Source: DATKBT01 sp035546295 (GTDB lineage Bacteria > Acidobacteriota > Thermoanaerobaculia > Multivoradales > Multivoraceae). Taken from it: a DNA stretch of 24,692 nt. A program made the translations under genes and the position numbers. Positions 1 to 7,656 of the stretch are shown here, piece by piece. A model generated the notes under the pieces. It was given only the letters and a program-made list of their open reading frames with translations. It searched no databases and was not told the DNA's origin. How positions within the stretch are numbered: position 1 is the first letter of the stretch; every line of letters starts with the position of its first letter. The stretch covers positions 1 through 24,692 of the forward strand of contig DATKBT010000123.1 in NCBI GenBank assembly GCA_035546295.1. Direction: 5' to 3'.

Positions 1-129
1 AACTGGCAGACGGTGCTGTTCCTCGGCTACGGCAACGAGTGGCTGGGCGACGATCGCGACGACCGCTACGACCTCGTCGAGACCGACCGCTCGCTCTTCT
101 TCAAGCTCTCCTACGCGATCCAGCGCTAG
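1..129 (+). CDS. C-terminal end of an outer-membrane beta-barrel protein (partial)
   Basis: Only the last 42 codons are present, in frame 1, ending with TAG. The peptide has alternating aromatic and polar residues (LFLGYGNEWLGDD, then TDRSLFFKLSYAIQR), as expected of the last two strands of an outer-membrane barrel. The pattern 'FLGYG..W....D......T.RS.F.KLSYA' resembles the C-termini of large DUF5916/CBM9-type outer-membrane proteins of Acidobacteriota and Bacteroidota; that match is from memory and was not searched. The gene converges on the YCII gene with only 20 bp between the stop codons, and no clear terminator hairpin lies there. Barrel protein is likely; the exact family is uncertain. 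Confidence 0.6.
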   Translation, partial: NWQTVLFLGYGNEWLGDDRDDRYDLVETDRSLFFKLSYAIQR

Positions 130-149
130 GGGGGTGATCCCATTCGCGC

Positions 150-584
<435 letters not shown>

Positions 585-826
585 CGCTCTGCCTCCTTTC
601 GGTTCAGGGAAGAGGCCCGGGGCGGCTGCCACCGCCAGCCTCCGAAGTGACGACGCACGAGCCCTGGCCGGATCGACACGCCGGCGACTCTTCTGCGCGT
701 GGGGCATCGGGACCAGCGCGGATGTCGCCGCCAGCGAGCGGCTGCAAGAAGCACTCCGGACGGCGGCGGTGGGGTGCGCGCGAAGGATTCGCGGCGCGGC
801 TGCATCTGAAAGAGTGAGCGGACCCG

Positions 827-1525
827 ATGCGAGCCGACCTCCCGACGTCTCGTTGCCCGATGTTGCGCCGCCGGCCCGCGGTGCCCCCGCTGCTCCTGCT
901 CGCCGCCCTGGTCGCGTCGTCGAGCGCCGTCGCCCACGGCCAGGACAGCCGCTGGAGCCTCGGGGTCGACGGGCTGTACCTCGCCGCCGACGACGGCCGC
1001 GCCGCAGTGGGCGCGGCGGCCGGCGCCCCCGCCGGGGCCACCTACGGCATCGACGGCGACGGCGTCGGTTTCGGCCTCGCCCTGGGCTACCGCGCCACGC
1101 GGCGCTTCGGGGTCGAGCTCGAGCTGGCGACGGTCGACCTCGACGTGGCGGTTCCGAGCGCCACGCCGGGCGCGGCGCGAGCCGACACCGAATCCGCCTC
1201 GTTCGAGCTCTACCTGATGGAGTTTCGGTGGCACCTCGTCCCCGAGCGGCGTTTCGACCTGACGCTGGGGGCCCTGGTGGCGATGACCAAGCTCGCCGAC
1301 GTGCGCTTCCCCACCGCGGCCGGCGGCTCCGCCAAGCTCACCTTCGACGACGACGTCGGGTTCGGCCTGGCCCTCGGCGTCGACTGGCCACTGGGCGGCG
1401 ACGGCGGCTGGCTGCTGCGCGGCCGCCTCCGCTACCTGCGCACGATCCTCGAGTCGGACTCCGGCGCCCAGGACCTCGACCTCGACCCGCTGCTGCTCTC
1501 CGTCGGCGTCGGATACCGATTCTGA
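827..1525 (+). CDS. Small outer-membrane beta-barrel protein
   Basis: This 232-residue protein has a signal peptide (hydrophobic PLLLLAALVASSSAVA, predicted cleavage near AHGQ) followed by alternating strands such as WSLGVDGLYLAAD, VGFGLALGYRATRRFGVELEL, FELYLMEFRWHLV and LLLSVGVGYRF. It ends in Phe after a Tyr-Arg pair, the usual outer-membrane insertion signal. Size and strand pattern suit an eight-stranded OmpW/OmpA-like barrel; a specific family cannot be assigned by eye. Neither ATG 827 nor the in-frame ATG 860 has a strong ribosome site. The second gives a shorter, more standard signal peptide and may be the real start. The gene is followed after 70 bp by the sulfatase-like gene on the same strand, so co-transcription is possible. 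A structural or porin-like role is inference. Confidence 0.75.
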   Translation: MRADLPTSRCPMLRRRPAVPPLLLLAALVASSSAVAHGQDSRWSLGVDGLYLAADDGRAAVGAAAGAPAGATYGIDGDGVGFGLALGYRATRRFGVELELATVDLDVAVPSATPGAARADTESASFELYLMEFRWHLVPERRFDLTLGALVAMTKLADVRFPTAAGGSAKLTFDDDVGFGLALGVDWPLGGDGGWLLRGRLRYLRTILESDSGAQDLDLDPLLLSVGVGYRF

Positions 1526-1595
1526 GGCTTCATCGTTCTGGTACCCTGATTCCGCAAGAGCAATCCCCTGTCCCCGAGGTCCGTCCGGAGGAGAC

Positions 1596-4091
1596 GTGGG
1601 CCGTAGCCCTTCCCGAATGCCGCTCCCTGCGGCCGCCCTGGCCATGGTCGCCGTCGGCGGCCTGTCAATGCCCACTTGCACGGATCGAGGCTCGCGAGCG
1701 ACCCCCCTGTCGGCCGAGGTGCCTCTCCACCTGGAAGACCACCTCGAGGCCGCCGACATCGAGGGCTCCGAGGTCCCGGGGGAGGTACCGGAACCGGTGC
1801 TGTGGCGCTTCGACGAGCCACAGCCGGGGTGGAAGCCGCTGCACCCGGTCCCGCCGGGCTCGGCAGCCGTCGAACCCTCCCGGACGGCAGACGCGCTCCG
1901 CCTGCCTCTTACCGAAGACACCCGGCACCCCACGAACCCCGAGCTCCTGGAGAGGCTGATCTACGTCGAGCTCCCGGACCTGGACATCGAAGACTGGGCA
2001 TTCGTCGAGATTCGCGCGCGGGCCTCCGAGGGCATGCGGAACATGGGCCTCATGTACAACTTCACGGAGACAGAGCCTTTCCGTCCCGACGACCTCCCCT
2101 TCTACAGCGGCGGCGGTCGGTCCCCGCTCGTTGCCGACGGCTCCGTCCAGACCTACCACATCGAGCTGGAGCCCCGGCGACCCTGGGAGGGGCCCTGGAC
2201 CCACCTCGCGATCTGGTTCAACTGCAGGGCCGACGACGCCCCGGCGACCCTCGACGTCCTGTCCGTACGCCTGGTCTCGGCGAAGGCGGACTTCACCGCC
2301 GCGGGGGTCGGCGTCGAGACCGTTGGCAGACGCCCCGGCGACGCCGCTCCAGCGGAGGCTCCCGACCGCCGAAGCCTGTTCATGCATACCCCCGGGCGGG
2401 TCGCGTATCCGGTGCGGATACCCGAAGGGGCCAGGCTGGACGTCGGCCTCGGAGTGCTGCCCGCCGACGGGGCCGTGGAGCTCGCGGTCCGCGTCGGCCC
2501 CGGCAGCGACGCCGAGACGCTGCTTCGCGAGACCTACTCGGACCATCGACACTGGGGGCAGCGCTCCGTCGATCTGTCCCACCTGGCAGGGCAGACGGTG
2601 CTCCTGGCGCTGGAGGCTGATGCGGCTCGCCCCGGCAACGTCGCGCTGTGGGCGGCGCCGACCCTCAGCGGCACCCGAAGCTCCGAGCGACCCAACGTGA
2701 TCTTCTACATCATCGACGGCGCCAGTACCGACTACATGAGCCTCTACGGCTACAACCGGCGCACGACCCCGCACCTGGAACGGATCGCCGCCGAGGGGGC
2801 GCTCTTCGAACGGGCCTACAGCAACTCGAGCTGGACCCGTCCGTCCACGGCCTCCTACATGACTTCGCTCCAGCACAGCGTCCTGGGCGGCCTGCGCAAC
2901 GGCCGCAACCCCGTACCGGCGAACGCGGTGACGATGGCCGAGCACATGCATCGAGCGGGTGTCCAGACCGCGGTCCTCACTTCGAACGCCAGCGCGGGAC
3001 GGATGAGCGACCTCCACCGTGGCGCCGACGTGTTCCGGGATGCGGGGGTGCAGAACTGGTCGACCTCGTCGGTGGACCTCCACGGCAACTTCTGGAGATG
3101 GCGCGAGGCCTATCCGGGCGAGCCCTACTGGGTGCACTTCCAGACCACGGACGTGCACAACGACCACACTCCGGTCGCCCCGTTCGCGGGCCTGTTCATC
3201 GACCCCGAGCGGCGGCGCCGCTTCGAGGGGTGGCTGCAGCAGGTGAACGAGATCCCGGAGACCCCCGGGGTCGGGATCCGGGAAGCCCTGGATCAGCTCG
3301 GCATCGATCAGGCCGAATTCTGGTCCGCGAACCGCGATCTCCACGACGAGTCCATGGCCCACCAGGACCATCGCCTCGGCCAGCTGGTCGCCCGGCTCCG
3401 GGCGAGCGGCGAGTGGGAGCGCACTCTCTTGATCGTCGCCTCGGATCACGGCGTGGCGGCGGGCGCCTGGGACTACCGCCTGCTCCTGGCGGATCCCCCA
3501 CCGGACCACGTCTACTACGACGATCTGGCCGTGCCGATGGTGCGCTCCGGGGTGTCGCGGATCCCGCTGATCGTCGTGTGGCCGGGGCGGATCGCACCCG
3601 GCCAGCGGTTCCGTCAGCCCGTGTCCATGATCGACGCCCTGCCTACCGTGCTCGATCTGGCCGGGTTGCCGGCGCCCGAGGTGATGATGGGCCAATCGCT
3701 CGCCCCTCTACTCCTCGGTGAAGCCGGTTGGGAGCCACGCCCCGTCATCCTCGACGAATTCGAGCTCGACCGCGACACGGGCGAGCTCCACGGCCGCATC
3801 GAAGTGGTGGACGGACGCTGGGGCGCCTCCTTGGAGATCGGCTGGGATCCGGACCTACCGCCCGAGCGGAGACGGCCGGCGCCCCTGCTGGTCTACGACC
3901 TGTGGAGTGACCCGGACTGTCTGCTCAGCCTCCACCAGGAGAGGCCCGATCTGGTCAGGAAGTACACGCGCTTTCTGGAGAAGCAATGGAGAGCCCACCG
4001 GGCCCTGGCCGGCCGATTCACCCCGGCTGGCGAGTCGCCCCTGACCTCCGAACAGCTGCAGACCCTGCGTGCCCTCGGCTACATCGAGTGA
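1596..4091 (+). CDS. Secreted sulfatase-family hydrolase/transferase with Thr at the nucleophile site
   Basis: This is an 831-residue protein starting at GTG with GGAGGAG a few bases upstream. An N-terminal hydrophobic segment (about residues 8-24) suggests export. Residues 60-360 form a beta-rich region that looks like carbohydrate-binding or jelly-roll modules. The alkaline-phosphatase-superfamily domain starts at RPNVIFYIIDG (about residue 365), continues through SLYGYNRRTTPHLERIAAEG, then the active-site loop SWTRPSTASYMTSL, a TDVHNDHTP metal loop, and ASDHG (D617, H618). The C-terminus LQTLRALGYIE is typical of one large sulfatase-like subgroup. In classical sulfatases the nucleophile is Cys or Ser within C/S-x-P-S-R, matured to formylglycine; here T414 occupies that position (T-R-P-S-T), as in phosphotransferases of the superfamily. 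Sulfate-ester hydrolysis is therefore doubtful and a phosphoester or transferase reaction is equally possible. The 3' end overlaps the convergent PIN gene by 13 bp. Confidence 0.88.
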   Translation: MGRSPSRMPLPAAALAMVAVGGLSMPTCTDRGSRATPLSAEVPLHLEDHLEAADIEGSEVPGEVPEPVLWRFDEPQPGWKPLHPVPPGSAAVEPSRTADALRLPLTEDTRHPTNPELLERLIYVELPDLDIEDWAFVEIRARASEGMRNMGLMYNFTETEPFRPDDLPFYSGGGRSPLVADGSVQTYHIELEPRRPWEGPWTHLAIWFNCRADDAPATLDVLSVRLVSAKADFTAAGVGVETVGRRPGDAAPAEAPDRRSLFMHTPGRVAYPVRIPEGARLDVGLGVLPADGAVELAVRVGPGSDAETLLRETYSDHRHWGQRSVDLSHLAGQTVLLALEADAARPGNVALWAAPTLSGTRSSERPNVIFYIIDGASTDYMSLYGYNRRTTPHLERIAAEGALFERAYSNSSWTRPSTASYMTSLQHSVLGGLRNGRNPVPANAVTMAEHMHRAGVQTAVLTSNASAGRMSDLHRGADVFRDAGVQNWSTSSVDLHGNFWRWREAYPGEPYWVHFQTTDVHNDHTPVAPFAGLFIDPERRRRFEGWLQQVNEIPETPGVGIREALDQLGIDQAEFWSANRDLHDESMAHQDHRLGQLVARLRASGEWERTLLIVASDHGVAAGAWDYRLLLADPPPDHVYYDDLAVPMVRSGVSRIPLIVVWPGRIAPGQRFRQPVSMIDALPTVLDLAGLPAPEVMMGQSLAPLLLGEAGWEPRPVILDEFELDRDTGELHGRIEVVDGRWGASLEIGWDPDLPPERRRPAPLLVYDLWSDPDCLLSLHQERPDLVRKYTRFLEKQWRAHRALAGRFTPAGESPLTSEQLQTLRALGYIE

Positions 4092-4549
4092 GCGGCGCGC
4101 CGTCGCCCGTACACGGCCGCTGCCTCGTGCACCTCCGACTCGAGCGCCGCGAGCGCGAGCAGGGGCTCGATCGCCTCCACCGGCGAACCGCCGAAGCCCG
4201 CAGGGTCTCGGGTGACGATCGCGTCGCAGCCAGCCGCCTCCGCGGCAGCCGCGGCCACGGCATCCTCGAAATCGGGCATCTCGAGCGCCGCTGCGCGGCG
4301 AAGGACGGCCTCGTCGACCGCGGCGACGCCGAAGACCGCGAGCAGATCGGACACCACCCGGCGGGCGTCGGTCCGATCGCGCTCCTTCGCCACCAGGTAG
4401 AAGATGGTGGTGACCCCGTGAGCCGGGACGAGGCCGCCGACCCGGCCCTCCTCGACCGCGGCCCACAGCGCCGCCGACGCCGCCGCGTGCGGCTCTCGGT
4501 CCAGCAGCACGTCCAGCACCACGTTCAGATCGACGAGCAGCCGCCTCAC
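4079..4549 (-). CDS. PIN-domain toxin (VapC-like ribonuclease)
   Basis: This 156-residue protein begins MRRLLVDLNVVLDVLLDREP, the canonical first strand of a PIN nuclease with acidic D7. The other conserved acids are in MPDFEDAV (D96) and IVTRDPAGF (D115). PIN toxins cleave RNA with Mg or Mn ions bound by these residues. The start ATG overlaps the stop of the upstream antitoxin gene by four bases (ATGA), so the two are translationally coupled. The last 15-20 residues are Arg/Ala-rich. The 3' end runs 13 bp into the convergent sulfatase-like gene. All catalytic acids are retained, so the toxin is probably functional. The RNA target cannot be read from sequence. Confidence 0.9.
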   Translation of the reverse strand: MRRLLVDLNVVLDVLLDREPHAAASAALWAAVEEGRVGGLVPAHGVTTIFYLVAKERDRTDARRVVSDLLAVFGVAAVDEAVLRRAAALEMPDFEDAVAAAAAEAAGCDAIVTRDPAGFGGSPVEAIEPLLALAALESEVHEAAAVYGRRRAAHSM

Positions 4550-4773
4550 CGGTACTTGCGCTCGAGGTGGCGGCGGTGGTCTTCGACGTCGACACCCGCC
4601 AGCACCCCGCGCAGGCGGGCGAGGATGGGCGGAGCGGGCGACGGCGCCGGCTGCCTGGTGAGCAGGTCGAGATAGCGCTCGACGAGAGCGGACACCGACG
4701 TGCCGCGCTGCTCGGCGAACCGCTTGGCGCGCTCGACCACCTCACCGTCGACGCTGAGGGTCAGCTTCGCCAT
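4546..4773 (-). CDS. Antitoxin of the PIN module (DUF6364-like ribbon-helix-helix)
   Basis: This 75-residue protein starts MAKLTLSVDGEVVERAKRFA, followed by EQRGTSVSALVERYLDLLT. This is the pattern of DUF6364-type ribbon-helix-helix antitoxins: a short DNA-contacting beta strand, then two helices. The Pro-rich linker and C-terminal segment (VDVEDHRRHLERKYR) would wrap the toxin. The stop overlaps the PIN start by ATGA. Upstream lies an inverted repeat of TACGTA that could be its operator. The ribosome site is a modest AGGA seven bases before ATG. In such modules the antitoxin and the toxin-antitoxin complex repress their own promoter; that is inference here. Confidence 0.87.
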   Translation of the reverse strand: MAKLTLSVDGEVVERAKRFAEQRGTSVSALVERYLDLLTRQPAPSPAPPILARLRGVLAGVDVEDHRRHLERKYR

Positions 4774-4808
4774 GTACGTATCCTACCACCATCACCGTAC
4801 GTACCATG
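4771..4808 (-). promoter_or_regulatory. Putative antitoxin operator: inverted TACGTA repeat
   Basis: CATG-TACGTA at 4771-4780 and TACGTA-C-CATG at 4798-4808 form an inverted repeat (with one extra C) around the translation start of the DUF6364-like antitoxin. The two TACGTA cores are themselves palindromes, 23 bp apart centre to centre, about two helical turns. This suits cooperative binding by ribbon-helix-helix dimers. The left arm includes the antitoxin ATG. Binding is not demonstrated. Confidence 0.45.
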
Positions 4809-4907
4809 GCCGAGAGCGACCTCGTCCGTCTCGAGCTGGCCCACCGGCAGAGGCGGGCGTCGGATGTCGAGCTCCCTGCCGAAGAGCTGGCGCTGGCGAG
4901 CTGGCGA

Positions 4908-5183
4908 TCAGCGAAGTCGGTCGCGCAGCCGATCGTAGACCTCGCGTCGGTGCCCGATGGCGAGCACGAGGATCTCGAGGTGCTCCTGGACGATCCGGTA
5001 GACGATCCGGAAATCGCCGCTGCGCCATGACCGTAACCCGCTCAGCGTGAGTTGGAGGGGCTTACCGCGCTCGGGATCCTCGGCGAGCTGCTCGAGGGCG
5101 GCACGGATGCGACGCTGGACCTGCGGATCGAGCTTGCGAAGGGATCTCGCGGCGCTAGCGGCGTAGCGAAGGGTCCAGGTCAT
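4908..5183 (-). CDS. RelE/ParE-family toxin
   Basis: This is a 91-residue protein with the RelE fold pattern. A first strand and helix (MTWTLRYAASAARSLRKLD) are followed by a second helix (VQRRIRAALEQLAEDPERGK), then the strands LSGLRSWRSGDFRIVYRI and LEILVLAIGHRREVYDRL. The basic residues of RSWRSGDFRIVYR and GHRREVY are those used by RelE enzymes for ribosome-dependent mRNA cleavage. Start ATG 5183 lies 29 bp inside the 3' end of the antitoxin gene and gives the expected family length; frames extending to 5363 are antisense noise. Toxin following antitoxin with an overlap is the standard phd-relE order. Whether it is a RelE-type RNase or a ParE-type gyrase poison cannot be settled by eye. 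Confidence 0.92.
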   Translation of the reverse strand: MTWTLRYAASAARSLRKLDPQVQRRIRAALEQLAEDPERGKPLQLTLSGLRSWRSGDFRIVYRIVQEHLEILVLAIGHRREVYDRLRDRLR

Positions 5184-5433
5184 TCCAGAGCTCCTCGTGC
5201 TCGACGACGCGGCCTTCCGCCACATCCGCCAGGCCTTCCCTGATGGCCGAGCGCAACTCGTCGTCGGCAAGCACCTCGAGCGTCTCGAGGAGCGCCTCGT
5301 AGTCGCCGGCGGAGACGAGGACCCCGGCCGGCTGCCCGGAGCGGGTGATGACGACCGCCTCACCCAGCTCCTCGACCTCTCGCACCAGACGCGCCAATTG
5401 CGCCTTCGCTTCGGAAAGAGTGACGGTGCTCAT
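5155..5433 (-). CDS. Phd/YefM-family antitoxin
   Basis: This 92-residue protein reads MSTVTLSEAKAQLARLVREV, then ELGEAVVITRSGQPAGVLV and SAGDYEALLETLEVL. This is the standard Phd/YefM N-terminal DNA-binding domain, followed by an acidic C-terminal toxin-neutralising tail (VVEHEELWNDLDPSLRR). ATG 5433 is preferred over 5475 because GGAG lies six bases upstream and a TATAAT promoter element lies between the two candidates; the extra residues of the longer form are not family-like. It overlaps relE by 29 bp. It should bind RelE and repress its own operon. The module sits directly upstream of, and in the same direction as, the DUF6364-like/PIN module, 134 bp away. Confidence 0.92.
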   Translation of the reverse strand: MSTVTLSEAKAQLARLVREVEELGEAVVITRSGQPAGVLVSAGDYEALLETLEVLADDELRSAIREGLADVAEGRVVEHEELWNDLDPSLRR

Positions 5434-5445
5434 CGGCGACTCCAA

Positions 5446-5463
5446 GACCAGATTATAGACCAG
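5446..5463 (-). promoter_or_regulatory. TATAAT -10 element flanked by perfect 6-bp direct repeats (phd promoter/operator)
   Basis: On the minus strand the sequence is CTGGTC-TATAAT-CTGGTC, a consensus -10 hexamer exactly bracketed by two identical hexamers 12 bp apart. Transcription would start about 12 nt before the antitoxin ATG at 5433. No convincing TTGACA -35 element is seen. A regulator on either repeat would occlude the -10, consistent with Phd autoregulation. Confidence 0.5.
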
Positions 5464-5475
5464 AGAGTTGGTCAT

Positions 5476-5971
5476 GCAGCCATCCCCTGCTCAGCAGAGA
5501 TTCAGGGTGACCACGCAGGGGTGCCGGGGGCGCAACGGGACTTCGTCGAAGGCGCGGCCGCGGGAGAGAGCCCGTGGGCGAGCGGTGCCTGAAGCATCTG
5601 TCCCGCGCCCCGGGACAGTCGTCCCGCCAGTGGCACACCCCGCCGCAACGGAGGAGGTGCCAGCCGAGCGGCAGCCTCGCTATCTCGCATCCGCAGGCAG
5701 CGGCAGGAGCAGCCGGAGCCGCCTACCCGGGCCGGTCACGTTTCGGCGTGACCGGCTCCTGTGGGTCCAAGGATCGAGAAAGCACCGATCGGGCCCAGCG
5801 TCGCTACACCCAGCGGCTGCGCAAGGCGAAGCTCTGCTTATCCCTATCCCTCCCAGGCGAGACCGGGAAGCGCTGAGCGCAGCCCGGTTCCAGGGTCGCG
5901 GCGAGAGCGGGCGGCCGCGGTCCTGCAGACCGCGACCGCCCCGATCTCCTTCGCCGGCGCCCGGAGCGCGA
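5476..5971. other. 496-bp gene-free stretch with a strong hairpin
   Basis: No supported gene is seen between the phd promoter and the end of the downstream secreted-protein gene. A perfect 10-bp stem with a 6-nt loop (GCCGGTCACG-TTTCGG-CGTGACCGGC) occupies 5731-5756. It has no T-run on either side, so it is not a classical terminator. Short open frames here have biased Arg/Ser/Pro composition and no ribosome sites. tRNA, tmRNA, SRP and RNase P signatures were looked for and not found. Confidence 0.5.
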
Positions 5972-7639
5972 TCAGCGCAGCGCGCCGAGCGCGCTCTGGT
6001 AGGCCTTGCGGTAGCTGGCGTAGGCCTGCTTGAAGGCCCCCACCTCCTCGAGGGCGAGCGCGTCGGCGAGCCAGCCCTCGGCCTGGGTCGTGTTGGCGCC
6101 GGCGTCGGACGCCGCGGCGACCGTCTCCTCGACCGCCGAGCGGACCTCGCCGAGCAGGCCGCCGAAGCTCTCCGGGAGCTGGAACAGCGCGATCGCGGCG
6201 CTGTTGGCGGTGCGGCCGAGGTCCTGGGCGATCGCGTCGCGCAGCCGCTGGTCCTGGAGCTCCGCGAGGCGCGCCTGGTGGGTGACGCCGTCGGCGAGCA
6301 GCCCGCTCGAGGCGGTGAGCAGCGAGTCTGCCAGCTCGTCCACGGTCGCCGCGCTCCCGTCGAGCTGGGCGGCGGTGGTCGCCACGTTGTCCAGCGAGAA
6401 CGCCGACGCCCGGCTCGACACCGTCACGTCGAGATCCGGCGTGCGATCGGCGATGTGGGAGAGCTGGTCGTCCCAGAAGGTGACGAACAGCTCCTTCTCG
6501 TAACAGGTGCACAGGAAGCGGGTGGGGAAGTAGAGCACCGCCGCCACGATCTTGGGAGTCAGCCCCCACTCGTCCTTGGGCAGGACCTTGAATACCTGCC
6601 CGAACAGGAACTCCAGCGAGCGCTTGCACGAGTAGTAGCCGTCGATGGTGCCGACCTCGCCGATCAGGAAGATGTCGGTCCCGCCCGCCGGGCACGGCAG
6701 GATGCCGCCCCCGGCGGCGGCGGCGACCCGCCCCTCCGTGGTGGGGATGGTGACCGAGCTGCCTTCGCTGCCGAGCACGTCGGGGACGATGCCCACCACG
6801 TCGTTCCACCAGCCGGGCTCGGTGAGGCCGGTGGCGGCCAGGAACTCCTCGGGGGTCGGGATCAGGTCGAGCACCGCCGCGAACAGCGACTCGAGCCCGG
6901 CCACCGCGGTCTCGAAGACGTCGACGAAGAAGGCGGGCACGGTGACCGTGAAGAAGCTCACGATCTCGTCGAACAGCGCGCCGATCTCGCAGATCTGCTT
7001 GGCGGGGAAGTCCCCGATGCAGCCCGCGATCGATGCGCCGAGACGCAGGGCGCCGTCCGGAGTGCCGTCCCAGCGCGAGCGTTCGGCCCCCAACCCGCTC
7101 ATCACTTGCACCATCTGGGCCGAGTCGAGCTCGGAGACGACCCGGTCGAGGTCGGCGAGTCGCACGGCGAGCCCCGGCGGGAGCCGGTCCTCCATGGCGT
7201 GAAGGCCGTCGGACAGCTCGGCGAGGCTCGCGCGGAACTCCTCGGCGTTCTTCAGCAAGTGACGGCCGAGCCCGCCGCGGCTCGCCGCGGGGACCCGCAG
7301 CCCGTCGAACACCGCGGTGAGCGAGCCCACCAGGCTGTTCGGCCCGAGCATCTCCTCGATCGCTCGGAGCTGCGCCGCGTCCATCTCCAGGACCTCGGCG
7401 CGGGCGGTGGACCATGGGATCTCCTCGCCGAACACCTGGTCCTGGGCGGCGGGCGGGAGCGTCTCCAGCGCGCCGATCAGGTCGAGCAGGTCGCCGCGCA
7501 AGTCGGATCTCGCGTCGGGGGCGGGGGAGGCCAGGCCCGGTGTCGTGGTCCAGGCCACGAGCAGGGCGGAGGTCGCCAGCAGGGCGGGGCCCCGGAGGCG
7601 CCGCGGGGTCCCGAGTCGGTGGTTCGTCTCATGGGTCAT
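5972..7639 (-). CDS. Secreted cysteine-containing protein of unknown function, paralog A
   Basis: This 555-residue protein is not assigned to a known family. A signal peptide (hydrophobic ALLATSALLVAWTTTPGLA) leads a mostly helical mature protein. Visible motifs in order are a Cys pair (AGCIGDFPAKQIC), GWWNDVVGIV, GGILPCPAGGTDIFLIGEVGT, YYSCKRS, RFLCTCYEKE, a long helical region, and a C-terminal ALEEVGAFKQAYASYRKAY segment resembling one TPR-like helix. These motifs recur in the same order in the upstream gene, so the two are paralogs; A lacks B's N-terminal Cys cluster. The start at 7639 has GAGGAGG upstream and lies 17 bp after gene B's stop. Paired cysteines suggest disulfides outside the cytoplasm. 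No catalytic motif is visible; a scaffold, secretion-linked or surface role is conceivable but unsupported. Confidence 0.8.
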   Translation of the reverse strand: MTHETNHRLGTPRRLRGPALLATSALLVAWTTTPGLASPAPDARSDLRGDLLDLIGALETLPPAAQDQVFGEEIPWSTARAEVLEMDAAQLRAIEEMLGPNSLVGSLTAVFDGLRVPAASRGGLGRHLLKNAEEFRASLAELSDGLHAMEDRLPPGLAVRLADLDRVVSELDSAQMVQVMSGLGAERSRWDGTPDGALRLGASIAGCIGDFPAKQICEIGALFDEIVSFFTVTVPAFFVDVFETAVAGLESLFAAVLDLIPTPEEFLAATGLTEPGWWNDVVGIVPDVLGSEGSSVTIPTTEGRVAAAAGGGILPCPAGGTDIFLIGEVGTIDGYYSCKRSLEFLFGQVFKVLPKDEWGLTPKIVAAVLYFPTRFLCTCYEKELFVTFWDDQLSHIADRTPDLDVTVSSRASAFSLDNVATTAAQLDGSAATVDELADSLLTASSGLLADGVTHQARLAELQDQRLRDAIAQDLGRTANSAAIALFQLPESFGGLLGEVRSAVEETVAAASDAGANTTQAEGWLADALALEEVGAFKQAYASYRKAYQSALGALR

Positions 7640-7656
7640 CGCTGGTCCTCCTCGGC

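Noticed and set aside
4806..5030. 74-codon plus-strand frame
   Set aside because: Mostly antisense to relE, with no ribosome site; the minus-strand RelE is clear.
5521..5560. Sequence resembling a tmRNA 5' end (GGGGGCGCAACGGGACTTCG)
   Set aside because: No tag peptide, no 3' T-arm with GGTTCGA and no CCA were found downstream, so this is chance similarity.
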